Assembly (NCBI GenBank): GCA_018398765.1
Contig: JAHBMJ010004726.1
Coordinates: forward strand, 5,666-69,665
Length of the DNA: 64,000 nt
Reading direction: 5' to 3'
Source: Chromera velia
Lineage: Eukaryota; Sar; Chromeraceae
The translations under genes were made by a program, and so were the position numbers. The notes beneath the pieces were generated by a model. It was not told the origin of the DNA, searched no databases, and saw nothing but the letters and a program-made list of their open reading frames with translations. Positions 23,488 through 35,446 of this stretch are shown one piece after another; the stretch's first letter is position 1, and each line of letters begins with the position of its first letter.

Positions 23488-25586
23488 AGGCATTAAGGCA
23501 ACCACTGCGCTGTTGAACATCATGCTCTTCCAAGTGAGCCTGCACAGAACGAAGAGAGGAAGGGAAGGGAAGACATGGCCTTTGGGGGATTTTAAGTGTT
23601 TTGATTTGTGTATACAAGTCTGTTCCTAGGAAAGAAGGGCTGCATGGTGGTGTGAGGGGGGGAGCACTTGATGGGGAGGAGGTTTGGTAATTTGTTTTCG
23701 TTTTCATGGCTTGCCGTGCTGCGTGTCTGTGGGATGGATATTCTCTCGTCCCATTGCATGTTTCACTTGTACACCGATGCACATGCGCTCGCAGGTCATT
23801 CCAACCTGCATAGAGTTTTCCCTGGTCATGTACATTTTAGTCAGCAGAGTGGGGCCCGTCACTGCAGGTCAGTGAGCGTTTTCTTGTTGTTTCCAGTGTA
23901 CACGTGTCATTTGCTTCTTTTTCTTCTTCGATCGCCCTTTCCTTGCCCCCATCTGCCTCTTCTGTGCCGTGCGGAAAGCAGACAGTGTGAAATGTAGTCC
24001 TTTCTGGAGAGTCTCGAACGGCTGCGTGGAGTCAGCGCCAGATTTGGTGTTTTCCCGAGTAATGCCCCCTTGCACTGAAGGCTCACCCTCCTTTCCTCTG
24101 TCATGCGTTCTCTCCTTCGTTTTTCGGTCTTTTTCTTTTCTTGTGATAGACTCACCTTCTGTTCCGGTCAGCTTTCACGCCGTTTTGTTGGTCAAAAACG
24201 AATGCCACAAAGGACAAATTTGACGTGCAGCAGTTTCACTAGCTATTGGCTTGCACGCTTGCAGGTGTCACTTTGGGTGTTCTTGTTCTGTATTACGTGT
24301 TTACTCAGTGGTACACTGAATATCGCACTCGGTCAGTCAGCTACTGCAGTCAGGAATACTCAGCGAAACCTCTCACCTCTTCCCGATTGCGTTCCGTTGC
24401 TGTCCTCTTTACCTTTCTGATCATCAGAGAAAGTATCCACATGGGCACTTGGTTTTTACAGTTCATCATTTAAAGCGGCAAGACTTCTCTCTCGCGGTCC
24501 GCATTTCGCCGATGTGACTGTGTGTGGCTCCAACCAACCTTTCGCTTTGTCGATGTCGCTCAGCTTTTCTCCGCGACCGTCTACTGCAGCGATTCAGCTG
24601 CACACTCCTAGCTACGGAAACTACCCATGGAGTCATCTTTGGGATTTTCCGTCTCTTCCTTTCTATTTCCTTGCAGGCTCCGAAAGCAGATGAACTGGGC
24701 TGAACAGAAGGCGAATGGCCAGCTCCTTGACAGCCTGACGAATTCAGAGGCAGTGAGGTCTGTCTGTTTGGACAGTCCGGTAGTGAGGCTGGTTTCATTC
24801 TAAGGAAGTCGTCCAGAGAACAGGACTGCGTGTTGTACATCAAGAAAGTGAGTGCATCCCCTGGAACTCCCTTCTTTTTTATTTTTTTTTCTGTTCGGCT
24901 CTGTCTTCTTCACCTTTGCCGGGGGTCAATGTCCTTCCTCCTTCCCTCTGTTTGCAGGTACTTTTCAAATGAGCCTCTTGAGCTGAAAAGGTCCGTATGT
25001 CAGTCTGTGTATTTGGATGGTGTTTTTCTCTGGAGACTTTGGAGCAAGAGAGTGGTACAGCAATTGGGGGAGGGTTTTGACCAACATTTCGTTCCTTTCT
25101 TTCGCGCGTCGTTGATACGCTTTTGTATCAAATCGATTTAAAATGGACATGGGAGAGATAAAGGGAAAGCGAAAGACTATCCAAAATTTCATCCCAGTGT
25201 CTATTGAGTGTACTGATCTATTGGGTTTGGGGCCGCTCTTTGGAGTGCTCACTTCCCTTTTTATTCATACATCACATCACCGATCCGCGCATTTCTTTTC
25301 AACTGCTTCTCCGTTCTCCCTTCCCACGTGCAGATACGACGAATTCATGGCAGCGTTCGAACGCGAAAATGTGAAGGCGAGTTCCTCTGCTCTCTTTGTC
25401 TCGATGCTTTGTCATTTCAAATTCTAGTTATTCACTACTCTGCTTTTCTTCCTACCTTGTATCCAGGTATATGCCGTCTTGCGGCAGCCGTAGCTCTCTG
25501 CCTCGCTGACTTTGGAATATGGCTCCTCTTGCTCTGGTCTCCAAGTCCGCTTTAGATGGCTGCATTTCTGCGGACTCCACACAGGT

Positions 25587-25668
<82 letters not shown>

Positions 25669-27262
25669 TGTGAAGAGGAAGAAGGGGATATGGATAGCTG
25701 TCGACACATGTACATGGTGGCTGCCTGCAGGTCCTGCAAAGTCTGGCAGCTCTGAATTTCGGGCAGCAGGTGATCTTCAATTTCGGTCTGATGGTCGCGA
25801 TGGGCCTGGCAGCACTGGAGGTCTCAGCTGGAAGAGCACCCGTCGGTCCGTCTGCCTCCATGCAAGCATTTGTGTTTGATTGTCTTTTTCTTTTCCTGTC
25901 TGACAGGCTGGCTGGGGCCTTTTCGTCAGCATGGCGGTCTGTCTGGGTTTTGTTCGTCGACGGGTCTGAGGCTGCGTCTTTCCTGACGTTCTCTTTTTTC
26001 CTGATGGGAGTCCCTCTTTGTCTGACAGAAGGGGGGCTTTCTTGCTTTCCTGCCTGCACTAGATTCCTTTCCTTTCCACTAGTTTGGCCGTCTCCATGTC
26101 CGTCCGTTTCAATTTGAGTGGGAGCGCACCTCTCTGTGTTTGAAAGAAAACATACCGGGAGAGACGTCTCCTCTATAGTTCAGGCGTTTGCTGCACGACA
26201 GAAACATCTATTTTCAACGGGAATGTTCACCTTATTTCGCCAGTAGTTTTTTCTGTTTCCTCTCCTTGTGATTCTCATTTTTCTTCTTTTCGTGCAGGTA
26301 CTCTTGTACTTGTGAACAGCCTTTTGTTTCAATTAGCCATTCCGTTGAACATGGTGGGCATGGTCGTCAGAGAAACGTCTTTGAACCTTGTGGACATGAA
26401 AAAAGTCAGTCAGTCCCTCGTCAGACCAATTTTTCTCTCTATATTTTCCTTCTTACTGAATCCTTCTTGTTTCTATCTTATCTTCTCTGTCCCTGTTTTT
26501 GTTTGCTCTCTGCCGGTTAGTTTTGGCCGTTGTGAAGGGTCTCGCTGTCCGTCGTTGTATGCTCTGACTATGTCTGAATCTTTTCTTCTTCAATTTATGC
26601 ATGCAGCTCTTCGAGTTGATGAACATTCGACCCAAAGTGACGTCGCCAGTCAATGCGCAGATCTTTGAACCGAGGTGCGATCGGGGAGGGGGGGACTGGG
26701 GGGAACTGTGTGTGGTATTTCTTTCGAAGAAAGAAGAAAGAGAAGGGATGAATGCGCAGCGGTAGTCGTCCGCGAAGAATGGGGAAAAAATGTCGTGCAT
26801 GAAATTGCTCTTCTCTGCGTGTGTGTCTGTTCGTAACTCGTGGGGCACAGGAAACGCTTTTTCTTCTGCGTAGTCGCGGTAATCTTTTGGTTTTCGTTGG
26901 CCTTGGTCAAGACATTTTCTGCCCTTTTCTGCCCACATGACTTTTCTTTCTTGTTTGTTGTCCTTTCTGTGCAGGGGAGGGGGCGTCGAGTTTGAAGACG
27001 TGCACTTCAGCTACAAGTCTCTGGGAGAGGTGCGTTGGGGATAGCTGTATGGTCCTTTCTTTTCTTTCTTCTTTGGTTGGTCTCTTGGTCCTTTCTTTTT
27101 TTTCTTCTTTGGTTGGTCTCTTGCTCAACAGAGAAAGGTCCCTGACTCTCTCTCCCTCGTTTTCCCGACTATGAAGAACTGCACTTACAGTGTCTCTTAT
27201 CTGCCCCCGTTTTAATCGTCTTCCTTCCTTTTTTTTTTGTTTCTCCCCCTTCATTTCTTTCT

Positions 27263-27299
<37 letters not shown>

Positions 27300-29594
27300 G
27301 TGTGTGTCTGTGTCTGTGTCTGTGTCTGTGTGTGTGTGTATCCTGCTGCCGGAAATCCCCAAACTCTCAGATGGACAACAGTACAAAATGGCGTCTCTCT
27401 GCGTACTCTAACCTACTCTTCATTCTACATATCTGTCTTCCATCCCTCCCTCCCTCCCTCTGTCTGTCTGTTCTCCATGCAGGGCGTCTCAAAGGTTGTG
27501 GACGGAAAGGAGGTGCATGGGAGGGAGGGGGGTGGGGGGAGGGAAGGGGCAGGCAGCCTTACTTCTTTCTTGTCTTCCGGCATTCGTTCTCTTTTTTCTT
27601 CCCCCCGTTTGTCTTTGCTCTTCTCGTGTTTTTCTTTCAAAGCGACATTCGGCAGGAAATACCCGGAAGGAAACCCGCTCTAGCCTCGTGCGAGGGAAGC
27701 CGACCCGACCCGCATACCTGTCCCGTTTTCGCTTTCTCTGCCTCTCTCTCCTTGAACTTTCTCCCATTCTTTCGTGTGTCTGCTCTCTCGCTCGCCTCTC
27801 TCCTCGTCTGCAGGGCAAGGCAGGAAGCGACGAAAGAGAGACAACTGTGATGAAAGGTGTGAGCTTCAAAGTGGAACCGGGAGCAAAGGTCCGTCGGTTC
27901 GTCCGTCCGTCCGTCCCTCTGTGTGTCCGGTGTAGAGGTTTCACGCGACCAATGCATGTATGTGTATGTGTGTGTTCCCCCGCCCCCGTGGTTTTTCGGT
28001 CAAACGCTTCGTATACAAAAGGGGAAAGAGGGGGCTGTTTGGACTCTTGGATCATTCGATTCTTCTATCTTTTCAGCCGCCCTTCTCCACTTGCATGTCG
28101 CTCTACTCTCTTATTTTTTGTTTTCACTTTCTGTTTGTGAATTCCTTGTTGTCACCCCTCCCTGCTCCTCTCTATTCCTACCCCCCCCTCCCCCTCTCTA
28201 TGCAGGTGGGAATTGTTGGGCCCTCTGGATGCGGAAAGTCGACTGTCCTCAAACTGATCTTTCGGTTCGTTGGCTTCTCTCTCTCTCTCGTCATGCAACT
28301 CAACTTTTCTGAAGGAAAAGAAGAGTCTTCCCGGGTTCTTCTTCTGCTGTTGTTGGTGTGTGCTCGCACGAGCAACACATACAGTGGCAAGGTATACGCA
28401 CCTTCGGCCAGACTGAAAGTCTCTTTGCAGCAAAGACAACCGAGCCTGCGACGACGTGGGGGAGTGCAGGCTGCTACCTTGAGCCCCTCCCTTTTCATAT
28501 GTTGCGCTCATAGGCATCGTTGTGCGTCTCTCTCACACACACTCTCTCTCTCTGTTTGTGTGTGTGTGTATTTGTGTGTGTGTGTGTGTGTGTGTGCGTG
28601 CGCGCGCGCGCGCATGTGCGTGTGTGCGTCTGTGCGTCTGCGTCTATGTGTGTATGTGTGTGTGTGTGTGTGTGTTACTGAGTGTGTGAGTGAGTGAGTG
28701 AGTGAGTGAGTGAGTGAGAGAGAGAGAGAGAAATATTTCTGTCTGCAATCGTTGATGCAGGCTAGTGGATCCCGACTCCGGCTGCGTGCGGCTGGACGGA
28801 CAGGACCTCAAGTCACTGGACCTCCACTCCTTCAGGCAAGTTGGCAGAGATGCCTGTGAGGGAGGGAGGGAGGGAGGGATGGTTCTTTCGGCACAGGCCA
28901 GGAACGAGGCAGGATGTGTTTGTTGTGTGATATTTCACAAAGAGAAAAGGAGACATGGAACACTGTCTCCCGCTTTGTTTCGACTGTTCTTGCTATTTCT
29001 TTTTTTTTCTCTCTCCAATGAAATTGGATTCGGACCTTCCTTTGTCTCTTTCTCTATCGATCTAGAACAAGTGGGCGTTTTGGCTTGCCCTCGTAAGTAA
29101 AGTGACAAAGTGAAGGACTGGGGACGCTGTTGTCTCTTTCCGGCGCACATGTTTTCTCCTTTTTCCTTTCTACCTTCCCTCGTTCCGTCCTTGCTTCCCT
29201 GTTGTTGTTGCCGTCTGCAGACAGCACATCGCTGTGGTCCCTCAGGATGTGGTTCTTTTCAACGATACCCTCCTTCATAATCTTACATACTCAAAACCAG
29301 AAGTCAGGGGGGGNNNNNNNNNNNNNNNNNNNNNNNNNNNNNNNNNNNNNNNNNNNNNNNNNNNNNNNNNNNNNNNNNNNNNNNNNNNNNNNNNNNNNNN
29401 NNNNNNNNNNNNNNNNNNNNNNNNNNNNNNNNNNNNNNNNNNNNNNNNNNNNNNNNNNNNNNNNNNNNNNNNNNNNNNNNNNNNNNNNNNNNNNNNNNNN
29501 NNNNNNNNNNNNNNNNNNNNNNNNNNNNNNNNGGGGGGGGGGGGGAGGCAGCAAGCACCTTGTGTCAACGTGTGCATGCATGTGCGCATGTGGA

Positions 29595-29642
<48 letters not shown>

Positions 29643-31408
29643 TGTGTGTGAGGGTGTGTGTGTATGAGGGTGCGTGTGTATGAGTGTGTGTGTGTATGAG
29701 TGTGTGTGTGTGTATGTGTGTGTGTGTGCGTGTGTGTATGTGTGTGTGTGTGTGTGTGTGTGAATGGACGTGTGTGTGCCTTCAATTTGCTCTCTATGTG
29801 TTGGAGTTGTATCTTTCTCGCTCAATGTCTTCGAAGAAGCCAGGCAGGTCTGAGGCATTCCGCTCTTGAAGTCCGTCACAGTTTCTTTCTGGGCATCGCA
29901 CGGAGGCAGCGGCAAAGAAGGGGTTTAAACACATCCGGGTCTCGTGCTTGTCTGCATCAGGCTACTTCATTTGTTCTTCTGTGGTCATGTCCTGACATTC
30001 TGTGTGACTCCAGCTTGAGAAAGCAGATCGTGCTTGTAGACCGTGTGTAAACGAATTGAGCACAAATCGCTTTGCTTGCTCTCCCCCCTTCCTTCCGCCG
30101 ATTTGCCCTCCCATGCGCCACCTTCCCTCAGGCAACGGAAGATGAAATTGCAGAGGTGATAGAGACGGCGCAATTGCGGGATGTTGTTGAGAGTCTGCCT
30201 AACGGATTGAACACGGTGGTTGGAGAGAGGGGTTTGAAGTTGTCGGGGGGAGAGAAACAGAGACTCGGAATAGCGAGGTGCCTCTTGAGACGGCCGCAGC
30301 TTCTGCTGTTTGATGAGGCCACAAGCGCACTGGACAACGAAACAGAACACAAAATTCTCGAGGCTTTAAAGGTTGGCAGACAGAGGGAGAGCCGGCCAAG
30401 GGGAATGGACGGAAGTGTTTTGTTCTCGCTAAGTCCTTTCTGGGTGTGACGAAATGATCGAAAAAGCCTGAAAAACAGAGAAGAACAATACTGCTGCGGC
30501 GAAGGAGTCCAACTACTGCGTATGCAATGCAAGTCTTTTGTTCTTTGTCTCAACGGACTCGGCTTCTTCACTACAGTCGTTTTCGCCATTTCCTGGCGGC
30601 GTCCTCGGGCCACAAACTTCAATGAACCCATCCTCCTTCGATCTGCCCTTTCTTTCTCTCTCCTCGCATCGCTGGCTGTTTGCCTGCAGGTTGCATCAAG
30701 AAGTTGTACCTCTATGGTGATTGCACACCGATTGTCGACGGTTGCTGACGCTGACTTGATTCTCTACTTGGAGAATGGCAGAGTGAGGGTAGGTGGCAAG
30801 TGATGGACCTTTTTTTTATATTTTTCGTCCGCCCAGGTACATGCAAGAGCGTCCGACTGCCTCTCTTTTTCCAGTTTTGTTTTGCCCCTTTCTTCTTCGT
30901 CTTTGTGTGAATGGACGGGCTGCTTTGACCGGCCCCACCACCAGTGGCTCTGCCGTGCAGGCAAGTGTGTGCCTTTTTCCCTTCGTCTGTCCCGCCCTGT
31001 TTAGTGCGTCTGCATGTCTGCCTGAGTGAAAAGATCGCCTGAAGGTGACGCATCATATCTCAAGGAGAATCCATTTCTACATTTTCTCGCAAAGGTAGCG
31101 CCCTGCCGCTCGCATGTGATTCCTTAGGAATTGTCCTTCTTCTTCTTACCGTACAAAACAGAACATGAACGTCGTATGATGCCATCCATGCCTTTGGTGG
31201 AAGGAAATGTCTGTGTGTCAATTCGCCCGTCCGCCTCTCTGTCTGTCTGTCTGTCTGTCTGCGTGTCTGTTTGTCTGCCTGCCTGCCTCTCTGCCTTCAG
31301 GAATCGGGAACCCACGAGGATCTGCTGGCAACGCGGGGAAGCAAGTACGCTCAGGTTTGGAGACGGCAACTTCGTGCAGACGTGTTCTATCCGAATGAAG
31401 ACACATGA
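20145..31408 (+). CDS. Atm1/ABCB7-type ABC half-transporter, 24 exons, 746 aa
   Basis: Exons: 20145-20599, 20876-20942, 21610-21679, 21994-22070, 22434-22494, 22829-22883, 23488-23533, 23795-23867, 24265-24331, 24677-24757, 24958-24990, 25334-25376, 25731-25845, 26298-26404, 26607-26674, 26975-27029, 27483-27512, 27814-27888, 28206-28264, 28761-28835, 29221-29302, 30132-30371, 30690-30788, 31301-31408; phases are continuous. The Arg-rich N-terminus (ending [12 protein letters not shown]) looks mitochondrial. Atm1 hallmarks follow: [75 protein letters not shown]. The nucleotide-binding domain has Walker [11 protein letters not shown]-loop VVPQD, signature LSGGEKQR, Walker [12 protein letters not shown] and H-loop IAHRLST. 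The family exports a glutathione-linked sulfur species from the mitochondrial matrix for cytosolic Fe-S assembly. The exon 3 donor (21680) and the 30-nt exon 27483-27512 are the least certain. Two introns are GC-AG. Confidence 0.88.
20961..20962. other. Two unknown bases inside a G homopolymer
   Basis: NN within a run of about two dozen G in intron 2 of the ABC transporter gene. Homopolymer length here is unreliable. Confidence 1.
25588..25674. repeat. (CT)n-(TG)n compound microsatellite
   Basis: CT units with a few TATC interruptions followed directly by TG units, in the intron before exon 25731 of the ABC transporter. It forms part of the pyrimidine-rich end of the intron. Confidence 0.9.
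28513..28733. repeat. Compound (TG)n/(CG)n/(GTGA)n/(GA)n repeat
   Basis: Alternating TG, GCGC and GAGT units over about 200 bases in the intron before exon 28761. The alternating purine-pyrimidine part (TGCGTGCGCGCGCGCGCATG) could adopt Z-DNA in principle. Confidence 0.85.
29314..29532. other. Scaffold gap (219 N) inside an ABC transporter intron
   Basis: The gap begins 11 bases after the exon ending NLTYSKPE and is flanked by G homopolymers on both sides. The protein resumes with [11 protein letters not shown], which is continuous with the Atm1 family, so no coding sequence appears to be missing. Confidence 0.95.
29598..29762. repeat. (CT)n followed by long (TG)n with ATGAG interruptions
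   Basis: A CT run turns into TG units regularly interrupted by ATGAG, all intronic in the ABC transporter gene. Confidence 0.9.
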
Positions 31409-32129
31409 ATGACCCATCTCTGAATTGTGTGAATCGTAAATTGATGAATGAATAGTGATGAACCAAATATTTAGTTGTGTCTGATCAAAACACGAATCAA
31501 CCTGAGTTGACAAATCAAAATCTTTATTTTGTCTCAGGAGAATAATTTAAATATGAATATATAGAATTAAAAGCTGTACATTAGAAAAAAAAAATAGAGG
31601 ACTCGGAGGGCGGCTGGACGTGAGAAGATAAGTCTTTTTTTTTTTTTCACTGCGCGCGCGCATAGGTACGTCTGTTTTTTAATTGACTAGTCCATCAAAA
31701 ATTAAGAGATGCATACAATGTCAAATTAAAAAGATTTTAAAAATAAGACCGTGCATGGTTTTTGTTTTTAGACCGTCTTATAACAGAAGGGATAAGGGAT
31801 GTAGTAGTGCCCGCATGGAAGCACTACTGCTGCACTCAAGGCTGCACTAGCATTGTTTTGTGTTTGGTTGCCTAAAACAAACAATAGAGAGTAGATACAT
31901 GTATTTTTTTTTTATATTTCATATTAAACTAGATATTGAATTTTGTATGTATCTTGTTCTTTTTAGTTTTCATACAGTTACTTGCATACTGAGACTGTAC
32001 TTTCCACTCCAAAGCCCTATTTTCTTTGAAAATTCTTTCTACACAATTTTACTGTATTTTAGTAATAAATTGGTATGCGGTCTAAACAATTCAAATCGTT
32101 TTTCTTAGTTTCTCACTGTTTCTAGTTGA

Positions 32130-33460
32130 AGATCATATTTTTGTATACAGTTAATTGTTTGAAAAAACTGTGGTTTCCGTTTTAAAACTGTATTTTGGTA
32201 ATAATATAACTTACTTATACGTCTACCTAATTATGAACTATAATACGTTTCTATATGCGACTGCTTAAGTCTTAAGTAGACCGTGACGTCAGTTTTCAAG
32301 TCAAATTTAACCGTATTTCGGTATGCAATTACTTAAAAAGACCGTAATTTACCATAGTTTCCGTTTTTTAAACCATATTTTGGAATTATTTAGCAATTTG
32401 ACCGGTATGCAGATGCTGACAATAATTTCGATTTTCAGACCGCATTTTGGCATGGGGTTGCATGGTTTTTGTTTTGAGACGACACTAGCTTTGGCATGTA
32501 GTTGCTTGAGAGGACCGTGGTTTCTGTTTTTAGACTATTTCAGATAACATTTTGGCATACAGTTTCTTGAGAGATCCGTGATTTCCGTTTTTAAAAGACA
32601 CTTTGGCATACGGTTACATGCAGTTGTTTGAGAGGACAGTGGTTTCCATTTTCAAAAGACACTTTGACATACAGTTGCTTGAAGATTCTATGGTTTCCGT
32701 TTTTAGATGCCACTTTGGCATGCAGTTGTTTGAGAGGACCATGGTTTCCATGAAAAGCAGAGTATTCAATTAGGTTAGGTTAGAATAGGTTAGGTTAGGT
32801 TAGGAGGCTTAGGTTAAGGTTAGTTTAGGTTTTAAGTCAGGTTTAGGTTAAAAACCTACTCAGAACTAGGATTATCTAGTAGGATTATAGACAACACAGA
32901 CTAAAAAATGAAGTTTACACCTGTAAAAATGATGTTTTTCATTCAAAAATTGACTTTCATACAAATAAAAATCAACTTTTTGAATGTCATGTTGGATCAA
33001 GCTTTTAAATACCATTTTTTAATCAAAAACAACACAAAATAAACACACTTAAAAAATTTTTCTTTCATTAAAAAAGTGTTTTATATATCCCCACTTAATA
33101 TAAGGCTGTAAAAAAATATAGAAAATTATGATATTACTTAGTATGATCATATTTTAATTTTCATACATGTAAGAATTGCATCCTTATAATTTAGGTTAGT
33201 AACCTAGGTTAGTAACCTAACCTAGGTTTTTTTGATTTCAAGGTTAAGTTAGGTTAGGTTAGGTTAAAACCTAATTGGATACCCTGGTTTTTATACGTTT
33301 TTAAAAGACACTTTGGTATGTAGTTGCTTGAGAGGACCGTGGTTTCCATTTTTAAAAACCACTTTGGCATGCAGCTGCTCGTAGCTACTTGAGGAGACCG
33401 TGGTTTCCATAACAAAATTTTGTTTTCAGATGTCACTTTAGTATGCAGTTGCTTACTGAA
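32130..33460. repeat. Degenerate satellite with interspersed TTAGGT arrays
   Basis: A loosely conserved unit recurs, recognisable by TTTGGCATGCAGTTG, CTTGAGAGGACCGTGG and TTTCCGTTTTTAAAA in that order, spaced about 60-75 bases. I count around ten degraded copies, most clearly between 32330 and 32760 and again at 33300-33460. The two parts are separated by AT-rich DNA and by TTAGGT hexamer runs. Confidence 0.7.
32770..32850. repeat. TTAGGT hexamer array (telomere-like, internal)
   Basis: Tandem TTAGGT units with slight interruptions (TTAGAATAGG, TTAGGAGGC). A second cluster lies at 33185-33270. The unit resembles, but is not identical to, the TTTAGGG or TTAGGG telomere repeats. Genes continue on both sides, so this is not a chromosome end. 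Confidence 0.75.
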
Positions 33461-33640
33461 GTTTCCAGTTCAATTCTACCGGGCGGGGGCAGCGGCGCAG
33501 CGCCAGCCGGCCAGACAGAAGTTTCGGTCTTGTCCGGTCTATAGTTGGATCTACCAACTCCCATCTATCCGGTCTTCTTTAATATAATAAATAATGTTTA
33601 GGTAAGACAATTACTTTAGTCAGTCAGTTATTCAGTCCGG

Positions 33641-33899
33641 TTCCTACAGGAGAGTGTGTCAGGCAGTCCAATATTCAGACTCCTTGCACTTCTGGATCAT
33701 TCTGTCCAATCTGAGTCTCTCTCATTTATTTTCTACATGCATGCGAGGAATTACTTCTGAGCTTAATTACGTGATTCGTATTTTTTTCATAGTTGCTCGC
33801 ATTTGTGCACTATCTTATATTTCCTGACCGGGTTTGACTTTACTGTGCGCGGCGGCCCGGGATATTCTAAGGTTGGAGCCGCAAGGGCCGAACTTCGGA
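33641..33899. repeat. Copy 1 of a ~260-bp duplicated block
   Basis: Begins TTCCTACAGGAGAGTGTGTC and ends GGGCCGAACTTCGGA. It is nearly identical over its length to 34826-35101. No gene start follows this copy. It carries GGCGGCCCGGGATATTC and one ACATGCATGCGAGG. Confidence 0.85.
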
Positions 33900-34499
33900 A
33901 AATGTCATTCCCTATATCGCGTCGACTCGCGTTTTTCTTTTCACTTCCAGTCTGTTCCTCACTCATTGCAATCGATCAGATTTTCACTTCGGTCAGTCAA
34001 TGGTTTAGTCAATCGGTCGGTGCTGTTTGTCTGCCAGCCAATTACTCTGTCAGTTAGTCAATCCTTCAGTAACTGTTAGTTAATCACTGACAGTCAATCC
34101 GTCAGTCAATCAGTCAGTCAGTCAATCCATCAATTAGTCAATCTGTCAATCTGTCAGTCAATCAGTCAGTCAATCTGTCAATCTTTCACTCTGTCAGTTG
34201 TTCAGTCCTTCACTCACTTCATTCCTGCACTCTGTCATTCCTTCACTTTTTTACTTGCTCTTCATTCTATTCTTTATTTTGTTTGGTCAGTCAGTCAGTC
34301 GTTCAGTTAGTTGATCTTTTCCTTGATCGAGGAGAGTCACGTACTACAGTTCTATCATACATTCCGTTTCCTTTTTGTTTCTTTATCCCTTCAAGCTTCC
34401 TTTCAAGATTTTCACTTTCTGAGTGGGCCCCCTTTTCCAGTCTAGCTTCCAGCTTAATTCTATCTATTTGCTTGATTGTCTCTTGTCGTATCTTTCGTT

Positions 34500-34541
34500 C
34501 TTTCTCCCTTTTCTTTCTTTCTTTCTCTCTCTCTCTCTCTG

Positions 34542-34578
<37 letters not shown>

Positions 34579-34670
34579 TTTTCTTTCTTTCTTTTTTTTT
34601 TCCTTTCTTTTTTTTTTCTTTTTTTCTTTCTTTTTTTCTTTCTTTCTTTTTTTTTTCTTTCTTTCTTTCT

Positions 34671-34727
<57 letters not shown>

Positions 34728-34825
34728 CTTTCTTTCTTTCTTTCTTTTTTTCTTTTTTTCTTTCTTTCTTTCTTTTTCTTTCTTTCTTTCTTTCTTTCTT
34801 ACTTTTTTTCTTTCTTTACTATTCT
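34500..34825. repeat. (CTTT)n/(CT)n tract with ~50-T homopolymer
   Basis: Continuous pyrimidines on the plus strand with a T-run of about fifty (34674-34727). It opens an artificial poly-Lys frame on the minus strand. Confidence 0.95.
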
Positions 34826-35101
34826 TTCCTACAGGAGGGTGTGTCAGGCAGTCCAATATTCAGACTCCTTGCACTTCTGGATCATTCTGTCCAATCTGAG
34901 TCTCTCTCATTTATTTTTTGCATGCATGCGAGGAATTACTTCTGAGCTTAATTGCGTGATTCGTATTTTTTTCACAGTCGCTCGCATTCGCGCACTATCT
35001 CGTACTTCCTGACCGGGTCTGACTTTACTGCGCGGCGGCGGCCCGGGATATTCCAATTAAGGTTGGAGCCGCATGCATGCAAGGGCCGAATTAACTTCGG
35101 A
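34826..35101. repeat. Copy 2 of the duplicated block, upstream of the acyltransferase gene
   Basis: Same block as 33641-33899 with a few substitutions and three small insertions. One insertion adds a second GCATGC to give GCCGCATGCATGCAAGG. This copy ends about 345 bases before the acyltransferase ATG at 35447 and so lies in the likely promoter region. Confidence 0.85.
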
Positions 35102-35446
35102 TGTACACGGCCGCCCGTTCGCGCGCCCCGCCAGATTTTTGAAGATGAAGGCAAAGATTGCATGCATGCCGTCTCTGACGACAGAAAGCCAGGACATGCC
35201 AGGACGGAGGGTGGGAGTTTAATTGTGAGAGTAAATTCTTGCAGCAACTTTCGATGACGTGCAGATCATGTATACCACAACACGAAAGTTTTGAGGGTCT
35301 GTAGAGAGGCGAGCAGACTTACGTACTTGTGTGTAGAAAAGTTGAAAAGAACGCAAGAAGAAAGTCGGGGAGCAAGAGCTGGGAGGCGCGAGACGCTTCC
35401 TCCCTTCGCTGAAGGTCTGCATGTGAATTGATTGTGGCTGTACAAG

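Larger units (their letters stand above)
31409..35446. other. AT-rich, satellite- and pyrimidine-rich spacer
   Basis: No gene seen. In order: an AT-rich zone; a degenerate satellite of roughly 60-75-bp units (about 32130-32760 and 33300-33460); TTAGGT-type arrays (32770-32850, 33185-33270); a GC-rich palindromic patch (33478-33520); two copies of a roughly 260-bp block (33641-33899, 34826-35101); TCAG/TCAAT simple repeats (34030-34320); and a C/T tract with a long T-homopolymer (34500-34825). The last 350 bases should contain the promoter of the acyltransferase gene. Confidence 0.6.

Noticed and set aside
32770-33270. Chromosome end (telomere)
   Set aside because: The TTAGGT arrays are short, imperfect and flanked on both sides by ordinary genes.
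34464-34856. Lys-rich 130-residue minus-strand frame
   Set aside because: Antisense of a poly-T/CTTT tract; low-complexity artefact.
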